A DNA stretch of 10,610 nt, taken from NCBI GenBank assembly GCA_000827265.1, contig KN834806.1, positions 339,483-350,092 on the forward strand, read 5' to 3'. Positions 1 to 8,141 of this stretch are shown in pieces (the stretch's first letter is position 1; every line of letters starts with the position of its first letter). The notes beneath the pieces are model-generated. The model saw nothing but the letters and a program-made list of their open reading frames with translations, had not been told where the DNA came from and made no database searches. The position numbers were made by a program, and so were the translations under genes. This DNA is from Collybiopsis luxurians FD-317 M1 (taxonomy: Eukaryota; Basidiomycota; Agaricomycetes; Agaricales; Omphalotaceae).

Positions 1-133
1 TGAGCCTCAGGTTACCTAGGAGGCAACCTGGAGCAACCTGAGGGACCTGGGTGACCTAGGTGACCTGTGCAACCTCAGGTAACCTAGGCCAATATCCTGG
101 GCAAACCTCAGGTATCCTTGGGATACCTGAGGA
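1..133. repeat. Decamer repeat array A (10-bp period, near-palindromic units)
   Basis: Seen directly: about thirteen imperfect units of roughly 10 bp follow one another, each with a core such as CCTCAGG, CCTGAGG or CCTAGG. Because the cores are close to palindromic, the array reads much the same on both strands. The same unit family recurs at 611-735 and 4281-4332. The array runs off the left edge, so its full length is unknown. No coding potential is visible. The role is unknown; it could be the subterminal part of a non-autonomous mobile element or a dispersed satellite. Confidence 0.8.
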
Positions 134-610
134 GTGATGTTGTAAATATTACCAAATAAGGCAAAATTATATTGAATATATATACCTATGCTTTAATCTA
201 TCCTAAATGCATGACAAGGACACCTTCTTAGTTGTAGATAACTCATAGAAACTGAAATTTGACATAAGTCACATGATGCAACTCTGTGAGCTGTCTACAA
301 TCAAAATAATTTTCATATGGTCAAAACAAGTATATCACAATTATACCATACTATATACACACTATATATACATGTATAAGCTCTTTACTGTACTGAAATA
401 CTGTACTTGAGTATATTAGGTTAATACTAGTATACTGTAATATGTATAATACCTGACGAAAATGTACACCATATACTATACATAAAATATGTACAAGTTC
501 AATACTACTACTACTACTACTATACAAGTACAATAGCTCACTATATACAGTAGAATAGAGTATAAACAGTAATATATAAAGATATATTATTTTTACTTAT
601 TAACCCTTTA
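134..610. other. AT-rich non-coding spacer between decamer arrays A and B
   Basis: This stretch is strongly AT-rich, with many TATA-type runs (for example 349-375 and 534-545) and a short CTA-type microsatellite near 505-522. Only short chance reading frames occur and none resembles a protein. Being flanked on both sides by the same decamer family, it may be the interior of one element whose left end lies outside the window. That is inference; I see no terminal inverted repeat. Confidence 0.6.
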
Positions 611-735
611 TGCAACCTGGGGTAACCTCAGGTAACCTGAGCCAACCTGAGCCAACCTGAGCCAACCTGGGGCAACCTGAGACAACCTAGGACAACCTAG
701 GGCACCCTAGGATATAGGGGCTGGACTGTGGAAAC
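611..735. repeat. Decamer repeat array B (consensus close to GSCAACCTGR)
   Basis: Seen directly: ten consecutive units from 611 to 710 keep an exact 10-bp register, several of them reading GCCAACCTGA. The array then decays into looser copies to about 735, and related CCTTGAGG-like motifs trail to about 790. Compared with array A the units are more uniform, suggesting more recent tandem expansion. The 10-bp period is close to one DNA helical turn, so all cores would face the same side of the helix. No function can be assigned. Confidence 0.85.
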
Positions 736-808
736 CTAGGTAACCTGAGTACTTGAAGTGTCCTATGCTTCTTAGGTTCCTTGAGGTTGTTATAATTTAA
801 CCCCAAGC

Positions 809-952
809 TCAAGCTATTTTTCCTGATGCATATATAGATGAAAGCCACTGACCCATATTGACAAACTGGTTGAGTACAACTAGCTGGTCCTTTGGGATAT
901 CCAAAGTTATTTTAGATGAGAGGCCATCCTCAATGGGCATGGCTTGAGAATC
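809..952 (-). pseudogene. Possible decayed coding fragment, family not recognised
   Basis: On the minus strand a reading frame of about 47 codons follows a plausible splice acceptor (TGTGCAG at about 953-959) and ends in TGA at 809-811. The peptide is protein-like (for example MPIEDGLSSKITLDIP, then LVVLNQFVNMGQWLSS), with alternating hydrophobic positions and no low complexity. Upstream on the same strand, to about 1060, other frames are interrupted by stops. I do not recognise the family. It lies downstream of the acyltransferase relic on the same strand but does not look like that family's C-terminus. It may be chance. Confidence 0.25.
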
Positions 953-1192
953 CTGCACATTGGAATAGAAGGATCAGGCAATCATGAATGCATGCTGGAG
1001 ATCTTCAAGCCCTGCCCAGGAGAGAAGGCTATAATGCATCAAGCAAACTTGCACAGTTCAAAGGCTGCCCTGACCTCTGATTACAATGAATAGGAGGAAA
1101 TGGGTAAGTCAGCAGTGGATAGAGGTTAGGAATGGCTTACATTGTTTCTAGTGGATAAGGGTGAAGATTTGGAAGGTGAGGGGTAATGTGGT

Positions 1193-2645
1193 TCAATGAG
1201 GATGGTTGCTCCAATTGAAGGGGTGTATTGTCAGTGCTGCCCTTTCCCTTTTCCCTCTCTGACCCCTCTCTGACATAGGGAACAATGAAGACCACACTGA
1301 TGAGAAGGACACTGACAATGACAATGACAATGATAACAATAGCTGTATTTGGGTCATCCCTGTCTTTGCCTCACTATTGCTACTTGCACCACCACCACCC
1401 ACACCCACATTCATCCCTCTAACCCTCTCCACCCTAATCCTTGTCCCCTTTATTGCTTGTGCCATTGAAAACAGACTCTTGATGACCTTCCTAGTCTGCT
1501 CTTTCACACCCCTTACTCTCATCCAGAAAGTGGCAAGGGTGGTAGGTACAAAGGCAGGGAGGATGACATTGAAGTAGGTGAGGGTGAGGAACCACTGGTA
1601 GGTTGCCAAAGGGTGTGGGGAGAGGTAGGGTCAGAGGTTGAGCACTGTGTACATTATTCTGTGTGATGAGAAAGGGAAGGGAGGATGTGTGTTAGAAAAG
1701 CAAAAATCCCAATCTTCAAAAGAAGAAATAACAAAACAAAAAGAAAAAGGTAACTTACAAGGGCTCCTGGATAGCTTTAAAATTCAAATTTGACTGTTCC
1801 CATGCAACATTACACAGCACAAAGAGCGCATGGTTGACTGTGACACCATTTTGTTTACACTTTGCAAGGATTTTGAGGGTCTGTTCTTCAGAGAAGGATT
1901 TTCAATCATGACAGTTTTTTGGGGGCTAAGTTGGTTGCATTGGAGGGTGTGGCCACCCTGGATTATGAAGATTAGGATTAGGATTGAGATTGAAATTAGA
2001 GAATGGGTGAGAAGGAGGGACAGAGGGTACTGATGATTTCATTATGCATACTCTGAAGGTAACTACAGTTGACTTTGGCTGTGGCTTTTGCAAGGCAACT
2101 TGAGAGAGAATGGATAATTGGGATTCCAGAGTGGGAGGGAGGAGATAGACCTAAGTACAAGCAAAGGGTCAACCTAATCAAATTATTGACACACCAGCCC
2201 ATTCATGCACCCAGCTCAAAGGCTGTATCAGTTTCTGCATGAGATTTGGTCAGGATTGAGCAGAAGTGAGTAGGGTAATGAACTTGTACATGCGCTAGTG
2301 TAACAAAGCACCATCGCTGATGAAATGCAGCGGAGTGCACATCAACAGGTTGTAGTCCCCTTTGTCTGCATTGTCAGTCTCCATTGAAGAGGAGGATGTT
2401 GAGATGACAAGGTATGACATGCATTCATCAGATAACATTCAAGGTCCATTGAGATAACTTGATATTAGTTTTGATAATTCACTGTTAATTGAAGCAAGTG
2501 TAGATTCATGGTGCCATTTCTGCACCATCTTTTGGGAGATTATTGAACATTAGGCTGTCATTGAGGTCCTGTGGCAGTGAAAACCTAAGGAATTGAACAT
2601 ATCAGCATTCATCATGGATGACGCTGATGGTAAACTGACTAGAAA
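1193..2645 (-). pseudogene. Decayed CoA-dependent acyltransferase-like gene (condensation/AATase superfamily), relic 1
   Basis: The minus strand can be read through three exons: about 2645-2193, 2150-1759 and 1658-1193. Introns at 2192-2151 and 1758-1659 have GT/AG ends and keep the frame. Exon 1 contains LHFISDG (HFISDG at 2310-2327), matching the HxxxDG catalytic motif of the condensation/BAHD/alcohol-acetyltransferase superfamily. Exon 2 contains SEEQTLKILAKCKQNGVTVN followed by HALFVLCNVAW. Exon 3 opens with IMYTVLNL-stop-PYL, where relatives typically have NLRP, then LTYFNVILPAFVPTT. In the family the His would act as general base for acyl transfer to an alcohol or amine; the substrate is unknown. 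At least seven in-frame stops break it (2550, 2439, 2295, 2250, 1926, 1902, 1631), yet I found no frameshift. The end beyond about 1390 turns into low-complexity serine/leucine sequence and lacks a recognisable C-terminus; the N-terminus is unclear. Family recognition is from memory of motifs, so subfamily is uncertain. Confidence 0.72.
1303..1345. repeat. Degenerate GACAAT hexamer run
   Basis: Three to four copies of GACAAT-like units, within the 3' part of acyltransferase relic 1. On the coding strand it reads GTCATT-type repeats and gives an SLSLSLS-like peptide. A related GTCATT/GTCATC run lies at the equivalent place in relic 2 (about 9716-9745 and 9786-9812), so the low-complexity segment probably existed in the common ancestor. 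Confidence 0.6.
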
Positions 2646-3549
2646 TGCAGTTCCTCCTTGATGTCAGTGAGTTGTTCAAATTGTGATTGTGAATAACTTT
2701 GGACATGAGCAGGGGGTGTCAAGAATGAATCCCAACTAGTCATCCAAGTAGCTTGGAGCATCACTCATTTGTTGTTTGTTTATCTAATATCCATTCCCTC
2801 CATCCTTCTTTTCATCCACCCACTTTGACTGCCAACACACAGAGTATACACTCAACTATCAACTCAACTGCTACAATGGAAGGTGTTGCCCCTGAAGTTT
2901 ATGGAAGAGTTACAATTAACAATAAGGAATTCATTCTGACTAAACATTTCCTCTTGTCCATGGAGGTCACATACTAAGTATTGTAGAAATGTAGTGCAGT
3001 GGTTTATTCAGAGTGGTGAGACTTGAATATTGGATATGATTAATTAATTAATTGTTCTGTTCTGTGGTACTGGCCTCAATATAGGCTTTATAACACAGTA
3101 TCTAGAATATTCTACATACTTCTACTACCACTATCTGAGTAATACTGTTTGCAGTAGATGAGTAATCCAACTCAGAACTACATATGCTGGATTGTATCAC
3201 TAATGACAAACTGAGAAATACAACACTAAGTACTAAGTATTCTTATTTATTTTAGTCTTGGTTTTGCTTTTTATTCAAAATTTTTCCAAAAATCAGACCA
3301 ATGTATAACCAGTACAAGTTGAAACTACTTGCTATCCATGGCCACAATAATGCAAAGGATGAAACTTGCTTTACACAGCCAGTCATCTCACTGTGTCTCA
3401 TCACATATATCCATTACATGTTTATAATTACTGGTGAGTTAAAATTGAACTCTGTTGGAATAACTACTAAGCCTGCAACTTGGAAGGATCTCTTGATGGA
3501 TATGGGATGCTTGTTCCAAACACTCCATGGTAGTACATCAGAAAAACTA
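2646..3549. other. Intergenic stretch with no firm gene; one weak candidate start at 2876
   Basis: No recognisable protein is present. One weak candidate on the plus strand starts at ATG 2876 and runs 33 codons to TAA at 2975-2977 (beginning MEGVAPEVYGRVTINN). It is preceded by a pyrimidine-rich leader with repeated CAACTCAACT-type sequence ending CTACAATGG, resembling a fungal 5' untranslated region, but no continuation exon could be identified. Another open stretch (3301-3591) runs into the transposon at 3558 and looks random. A short ATTA tandem occurs at about 3036-3049. Confidence 0.4.
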
Positions 3550-3557
3550 ATTGGAGC
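3550..3557. repeat. 8-bp target-site duplication, left copy (ATTGGAGC)
   Basis: ATTGGAGC directly precedes the left end of the hAT element and is repeated perfectly directly after its right end (4248-4255). Eight-base duplications are the mark of hAT-superfamily insertion. Confidence 0.92.
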
Positions 3558-3599
3558 CAGTGTTGCTGCAGTTCAGTTCAGAAAAATGTGAACCTTGGA

Positions 3600-3618
3600 C
3601 CTGAACCTGAGGTTCAGG
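3600..3618. repeat. Perfect subterminal inverted repeat in the hAT element
   Basis: CCTGAACCT and AGGTTCAGG form 9-bp arms around a single central G. A looser relative lies at about 4170-4202 near the other end. It could form a small hairpin or a symmetric protein-binding site. Confidence 0.8.
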
Positions 3619-4109
3619 TTCAGAGGTGCACCCAGTTCAAACCAGGTTCAACCACTAATTGCATAAAATTACTACTGTAGATAGTTTTGAAGTAGTTTGT
3701 ACTTTTCTCTACATATTCTCATTTGAAGATGCTCCATTAACTTCAATTTGTATGTCCTGCTGTCAACAGTATGTGTTACTGGCACAATTAACCTGATACT
3801 ATCATGCCAAAAGTCAAAAAGAAGTTTTCCCAGTGGAATGGCCTACTGAAAAACAAAGATTCAGTAAGACAACTAAATGTTTATCACCTGCTGTTCTATT
3901 TTGCTGAGCAGAGTTTTTTTTGTAATTTTAGTGTGAATGCCATAAGTGCCTAAAGCACTTAGTGTTACCATTAATTTAGTGGCAGTTTTGTCCTTAAATA
4001 CCTGGCCAAACTTGATGGGAGGAAAGATTTGATGGTACAACTATAAATCTTGTCATGGTAACTTGGCTTACTCTTACCTATTCTTATCTTTTCAGCAGCT
4101 ACAGGTCCA

Positions 4110-4225
4110 CAGGTTCAGCAGGTTCAGAGCCCCACTGAATCTTGAACCTGGGTTCATGGAAAGAGTAGAACCTGGACCTGAACCTTAGGTTTAGTTCAGG
4201 TTTGAACCCAGTCCAGTAGGTTCAC
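4110..4225. repeat. Right subterminal GGTTCA/TGAACC motif cluster of the hAT element
   Basis: Many copies of GGTTCA, AACCTG and their complements occur here, mirroring the left cluster at about 3590-3650. The two clusters, each just inside a terminal inverted repeat, are best explained as subterminal repeats of the element rather than an independent satellite. Confidence 0.75.
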
Positions 4226-4247
4226 AGACTAAACTGCGGCAACACTG

Positions 4248-4255
4248 ATTGGAGC
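4248..4255. repeat. 8-bp target-site duplication, right copy (ATTGGAGC)
   Basis: A perfect direct repeat of 3550-3557, immediately outside the right end of the hAT element. Confidence 0.92.
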
Positions 4256-4280
4256 CCAGGCTGCCAGAGGATGACCCCCA

Positions 4281-4332
4281 AATCCTAGGCTATCCTTGGA
4301 ATCCCCAGGGAAGCCCAGGGAAACCTAGGTTT
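4281..4332. repeat. Decamer repeat array C (short, degenerate)
   Basis: About five units with a 10-bp register, for example ATCCTAGGCT, ATCCTTGGAA and AACCTAGGTT. They are of the same family as arrays A and B but more diverged. The array begins about 25 bp right of the hAT target duplication, so the transposon landed beside it. The remaining gap to the receptor tail (4333-4525) is AT-rich and shows no feature. Confidence 0.65.
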
Positions 4333-4525
4333 CAATAAACATATACAAAATGAAATGTTTAGGTGCACATTCAAGCAGCAAAAGAAAACCAAAGATACCA
4401 GGTGACTATTAGTATTGCAGGCCAGGGCTGTAGAGCATTATCAAGAAGGTAAGGGGACAAGTGGAAGGATGCAGGTAAAATTGGCTTTCCAAAGCAAAAA
4501 CAAACAAGCATATTGAGACAAAAAG

Positions 4526-4728
4526 TTATTTGGAAGACCAACATCTATGCCAATCTTCTCCATACACACAATCTATAAAAGAAATCCAGTTGTAACCATC
4601 CATAGAAATCACAACCAGTGTCTCATCAGCAATTAAATTCTTGCGATACTGCTCTGGGATCCAGATAAAACCATTCTTGACATTGGGAAAATAAACCCAT
4701 CCATCATCAGCCACTCTCCATCCCAAGT
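4526..4728 (-). other. Conserved C-terminal tail exon of the NACHT-WD40 receptor
   Basis: The exon encodes DDGWVYFPNVKNGFIWIPEQ followed by YRKNLIADETLVVI and ends GEDWHRCWSSK before TAA (4526-4528). The pattern DGW, W(I/V)P near a Tyr-Arg, then a hydrophobic strand and a final W-C motif, is one I associate with the C-terminus of many mushroom NACHT-WD40 proteins. Its frame is open throughout. The acceptor at 4729-4730 leaves a phase that does not match exon 6, implying one more indel or a mis-set junction. Confidence 0.7.
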
Positions 4729-4899
4729 CTAAATGACAATAAGTGGCAAGAAAAAGAAATATAATGAAAACTAAAACTCACTATGTCCAAGGGAGGTGTG
4801 GTACAAATTGGAAATGGAGGATTGAAGAATTGAATTCTAATGAATATAATAGATGACAAAGTCAGAGATTTGTAAAGATGGACAAAATGAGAGTCTTAC

Positions 4900-5315
4900 T
4901 CCACTAAATTAGTTTGAGATTTCAAAACTCCTGAACTGTAATGATTGGACACAATTGGAATTTCATCTGGGAAAAAGTCAGTTGATTCAACAGAGTGAGT
5001 GAGTCCCTGAAGAGGCTCCCCAATGGGAGTTCCAGTCTCTGCATTCCAAATCCTGACTGTCTTATCACCAGAGCCAGATACAATTCTCTTTCCATCTGGA
5101 GAAAATGCAACTGACCCCACCAAATCAGTGTGGCCTTGAAGGGGCTCCCCAATGGGACTCCCATTTTTTATATTCCAAATCCTGGCAGTAATATTTGCAG
5201 AGCCAGATACAATTCTAGTTCCATCTTTTGAAATATCTATTGACAATACTTCTGACCCTGTGCTCCATACAGCCAGATTTGGCTTTTCCATCTTGCTTTT
5301 TACTATTATCCCCAT
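4900..5315 (-). other. WD40 repeat block of the receptor (two clear repeats plus degenerate ones)
   Basis: Two clear WD40 units are visible: VLSIDISKDGTRIVSGS ending ARIWNIKNG (about 5249-5160), and SVAFSPDGKRIVSGSGDKT ending VRIWNAETG (about 5120-5034). They are joined by near-identical linkers (SPIGEPLQGHTD and TPIGEPLQGLTH). A third unit after 5034 is degenerate (FFPDEIPIVSNH). Full-length relatives usually carry seven or more repeats to close a propeller, so this array is short and probably contracted. WD40 propellers in these receptors are thought to sense ligands. Confidence 0.88.
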
Positions 5316-5908
5316 TTCCAGCCCCTGTTGTGCTCCGACAAGTTCCCTTCTCTAAAATGGTAAAATACTTAGGTACCAGTGTGGAGTCATAGCATTCACA
5401 GGGCATAGCAGGAATGTTTCCACTGCTGTCTTCACACTGTTTATACTATCTCGCAATTCTTCTGAAAGGTCTGAAATCTGAAAATCCTGTTGGTCCATTT
5501 TTGGCTTGCTCAATTCTCCCTCCATCCATACCTGTCTAACAGACTCAAGAATGTCTCCACATTGAACCAATGTATCCTCACTACTGTTTTCTTTATAGTT
5601 TGAAAGGTGCAAAAGACTCATTGCTTCAACCCAGTACAATATCTTTTTATTGAAAAATTCTTTAAAGGCTCTAGTAACCTCTGCATCTCTTGGGGATCTC
5701 TCCAAGTGATATACCCAGCTTTTGCAGGCATAAACAAGACTCTGTTTGATTTGATTATTGACATTTAATACAATATTTTCAACCTCCTTATCTTTCAAAA
5801 ATGAGGAAGGAAGGTTAAGCATATTGAATCTTAGCTCTGTGTTCATAATATCAAAACATGCCGAAATTTGTGTTGATCCACTGAATTACATTGTAGGTTT
5901 TTTGCTCA

Positions 5909-7047
5909 CTCATTTCCCAATAGAAAGTCTGCAAATGAGGCATGAAAGACATAGATTGCCTTGTCCATCTTTCCTACATAAAGGACTGATTGCAGAGCAG
6001 CAATTAGCATTTCCACTTGCTTAGGCTCTACCTTTACTAATTGAGCAATCACTTCACTAGATACTGGGTTCCTAACTGCAATTATGGAATGCAATACTTT
6101 TACATTCCACTTTCTTTCTTCATTGGTAGCTTTGTTCATAGCTTTGGTAATGATGGCATTGTATAAGTCATCCAATTCCTTGGTTTCATTTCATCTGCAG
6201 CATGCTGTAATTTTAGAACATCTTCTAGCTGCCCTTCCTCAAATCCTTCCCTTTCAGTGATCCACTTTACAGTTGTTGCTGCAAATATAAATAGCTTTCC
6301 AGACATTTTGGTCAACTTCAAAATACTCTCTTGTGTAACAAAGCTATGATCCTCCAGTTCTTGAGAGAGGAACTTAGTAATGTCCCTCTCCACTGAGTCT
6401 TTTTCAACCTCATGCAAATAAACTTTAGAATTATAAGGAGCCTTCATGAGATGTTTGAATACTGGCTGATCTGGACAGCTTGTAAAGATAAATTTTAGCC
6501 CCAGTAGATCACCACTTTGAATAGCTTTAAGTAGATGCTCCAGGAACAGTTTGACATCTGTGCATTCATCCAAAGCATCAATGATAATAACAGCAGTTAC
6601 TGCAGTCATTTTATGGGCGGAGTCCTCCCACGGCCTCAGTAGAAGAAAAGCCATCTGTTTATTGATATCTTTATCGGCAAGATCCCGATCATTTTCCAGC
6701 TCCCTTGTAAGAGCTTCAGCAAATGTACAAGAATATCTTGCAAGCTGACAAGCAATAGTTGGAATGACCCTTGTATGGTCCCGACAGGCATCAAGCTGTC
6801 TAGAACAAAAGAATGCACCAGCAAGATTTTCCTTCTCAAAACCATCACATAATGATTTGGCAATGGTGCTTTTTCCTGTTCCAGCCATACCACCTATCCA
6901 ATACACTTGATCCTCTGAAGCAGTATTGGCCCACTTCATGATCTTTTCTAGAATTTCAACCCTAGTTCCTGGGGTACATACTGGCCTTCCCTTTTGATAA
7001 TCATGGAAAGCTTCTTTGGAAGGGTTCAGATTCTTCAAATGAAGATT
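5909..7047 (-). other. NACHT ATPase region and following winged-helix-like segment of the receptor
   Basis: Walker A, GGMAGTGKST, lies at 6865-6894 and Walker B, IIIDALDEC, at 6562-6588. Both keep their key residues: the P-loop Lys-Ser/Thr and the acidic Asp-Glu typical of fungal NACHT proteins. The later sensor motif reads TSCPD (6469-6483), where relatives usually have TSRPE. After a one-base frameshift near 6180 the protein resumes as LDDLYNAIITKAM, then LHSIIAVRNPVSSEVIAQLV and VFHASFADFLL, which is the conserved segment after the NACHT core in this family. It ends at a TGA stop (5906-5908). Confidence 0.9.
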
Positions 7048-8132
7048 CTATCCTGTTTTCAATTTCCCAATATTCAAACAAACTTCCTGTACTTACCTTG
7101 CTGATATCACTTGTATTTCTCTCAATGCAGAATAAAATCCTTCTCTGCAAAGTGCACAATCTCAAACTTCTAGTTGAACCTATGTGATATGTGATACATA
7201 CCTGACAAGCATCAAAGGCCTTCCTGATGTCCTCAAAATACTTTGTGATTTCTTAGGAAATCCTATCAGCGGAAACTATTTTATCCATCTTCTTCAGAGC
7301 TTGTTCCAACCAATCTTTGTTCTGCTGAGGTGAGGCCTTGCTATTGATATTCCCTAAGTCACTATAAATTAACATGACATTAAAATTACTGAAAAAAAAA
7401 ATTAAAGCAGATTCTTACTTGGCCAAGGTCTGGAAAATTTGATCTGTCTCCATAGATCCACTCTGCTGCATATATTGTTTGACTTCAGCAAGCTTGGTAG
7501 ATAACTCTTCTGTCAGCTCTTTGAACCTTTCTTTGTTCTCTGTCACTTGCTTTGTATGTCAAAATATATACCAATCAACTGAAGCACAATTATTGCACAG
7601 GAATAACCACATGGTAGATTTGAATACACCCAGAAACTACTCCAAGTGCAGCGCCCAATCTTTAACCTGCTAAAGGAATGACTTTCAAAAGCTCTTTCAA
7701 AATTTTGAGGCTTGTTTCTGCAACAGCACTGGCTGTTTGCAGTGCAGTGGATGACCCTTGTGCACCCATTGTTTCAGCTACAGCCTGAGGCAGCTAACTA
7801 GTATCAAGAACAAGTTTGTCTGGCATTGTTCCTGGGATAGGCTCAGACTGCGAAGAAATGTGTGACACAGAATCTTGGGAACCAGGGAAGTTCTGTGCAA
7901 CATTATCCCATTTGGGAGTATTTCCTGCCTGGATATTGATTCTGTAGCCTCCACAATGCCAGAAGCCACGGAACCATTTCTTGAATTTCTTGAATAAAGG
8001 CATTGTTGTGTCTTTCATTGGAAAGAAGCAAAAAGTTAAGTATTTTTAATTTCATGATAATATTTTAACATTGCCTGAAATGTACAAAATGGGATACAGT
8101 GCAGTCAACTACATAGCAGTGTTGTTGGGGCC

Positions 8133-8141
8133 CTTTATATA
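8133..8141 (-). promoter_or_regulatory. Candidate TATA box of the receptor gene
   Basis: On the minus strand TATATAAAG lies about 115 bp upstream of the first candidate ATG at 8018. The spacing suits a fungal polymerase II core promoter with a leader of roughly 80 nt. AT-rich context makes a chance match possible. Confidence 0.4.

Larger units (their letters stand above)
3558..4247. mobile_element. Non-autonomous hAT-superfamily element (MITE), 690 bp
   Basis: Seen directly: the left end begins CAGTGTTGCTGCAGTT (3558-3573), and the reverse complement of the right end (4232-4247) is CAGTGTTGCCGCAGTT, a 15/16 match. Similarity continues in gapped form to a shared TGTGAACCT. The element is bounded by a perfect 8-bp duplication. 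A CAGTGTTG terminus with an 8-bp duplication is typical of hAT transposons. No transposase-like frame is present, so it would need a transposase from elsewhere. Just inside each end lie clusters of GGTTCA/TGAACC motifs (about 3590-3650 and 4110-4225), in both orientations. Subterminal repeats in hAT elements commonly bind transposase; that role here is inference. The intact duplication and close ends suggest a fairly recent insertion relative to the neighbouring relics. Confidence 0.92.
4526..8018 (-). pseudogene. NACHT-WD40 NOD-like receptor (STAND NTPase), decayed
   Basis: Exons on the minus strand, chosen from GT/AG signals and phase: 8018-7611, 7549-7419, 7361-7202, 7144-7097, 7047-4900, 4836-4782 and 4728-4526; introns are 49-63 nt. 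Exon 1 starts at ATG 8018 or at a second ATG (MPLFKKFKKW). Exons 1-4 give an amphipathic helical N-terminal region (LKILKELLKVIPLAG; later ENKERFKELTEELSTKL). Exon 5 carries CTPGTRVEIL, Walker A GGMAGTGKST, Walker B IIIDALDEC, a winged-helix-like region and WD40 repeats. The last exon gives a tail ending WHRCWSSK. In fungi such receptors act in the cytoplasm as NTP-driven switches in non-self recognition or programmed cell death. Lesions: in-frame stops at 7794, 7662, 7253, 5906 and 5352; frameshifts near 6180 and between 5853 and 5880; and an apparent phase mismatch at exon 6/7. It is very likely non-functional, though no domain has been lost. Confidence 0.93.

Noticed and set aside
611..735. 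CRISPR-like array
   Set aside because: Repeats are contiguous 10-mers with no unique spacers, and the genome is clearly eukaryotic.
1377..1577. Plus-strand frame of 66 codons opposite acyltransferase relic 1
   Set aside because: The minus-strand frame matches relic 2 at the protein level, so the plus-strand frame is its shadow.
1967..1993. Telomere-like GGATTA repeats
   Set aside because: Only two to three degenerate units, not the fungal TTAGGG repeat; they fall within exon 2 of acyltransferase relic 1 and encode an Asn/Pro-rich stretch.
3301..3591. 96-codon plus-strand frame
   Set aside because: It crosses the hAT insertion boundary at 3558, so its end is transposon sequence, and the rest resembles no family I know.
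7550..7677. Alternative intron starting at GGTTAAAG in receptor exon 1, which would remove the stop at 7662
   Set aside because: The donor would leave the wrong phase for the next exon, whereas the donor at 7610 gives a 61-nt intron in phase and retains the LGAALGVV sequence.
4526..8018. Functional receptor using stop-codon recoding
   Set aside because: Stops of all three types plus frameshifts at several sites are better explained by decay than by readthrough.
8118..8134. Second hAT terminus (CAGTGTTGTTGGGG)
   Set aside because: No inverted partner or 8-bp duplication was found to the right within the window, and it overlaps the likely receptor promoter.
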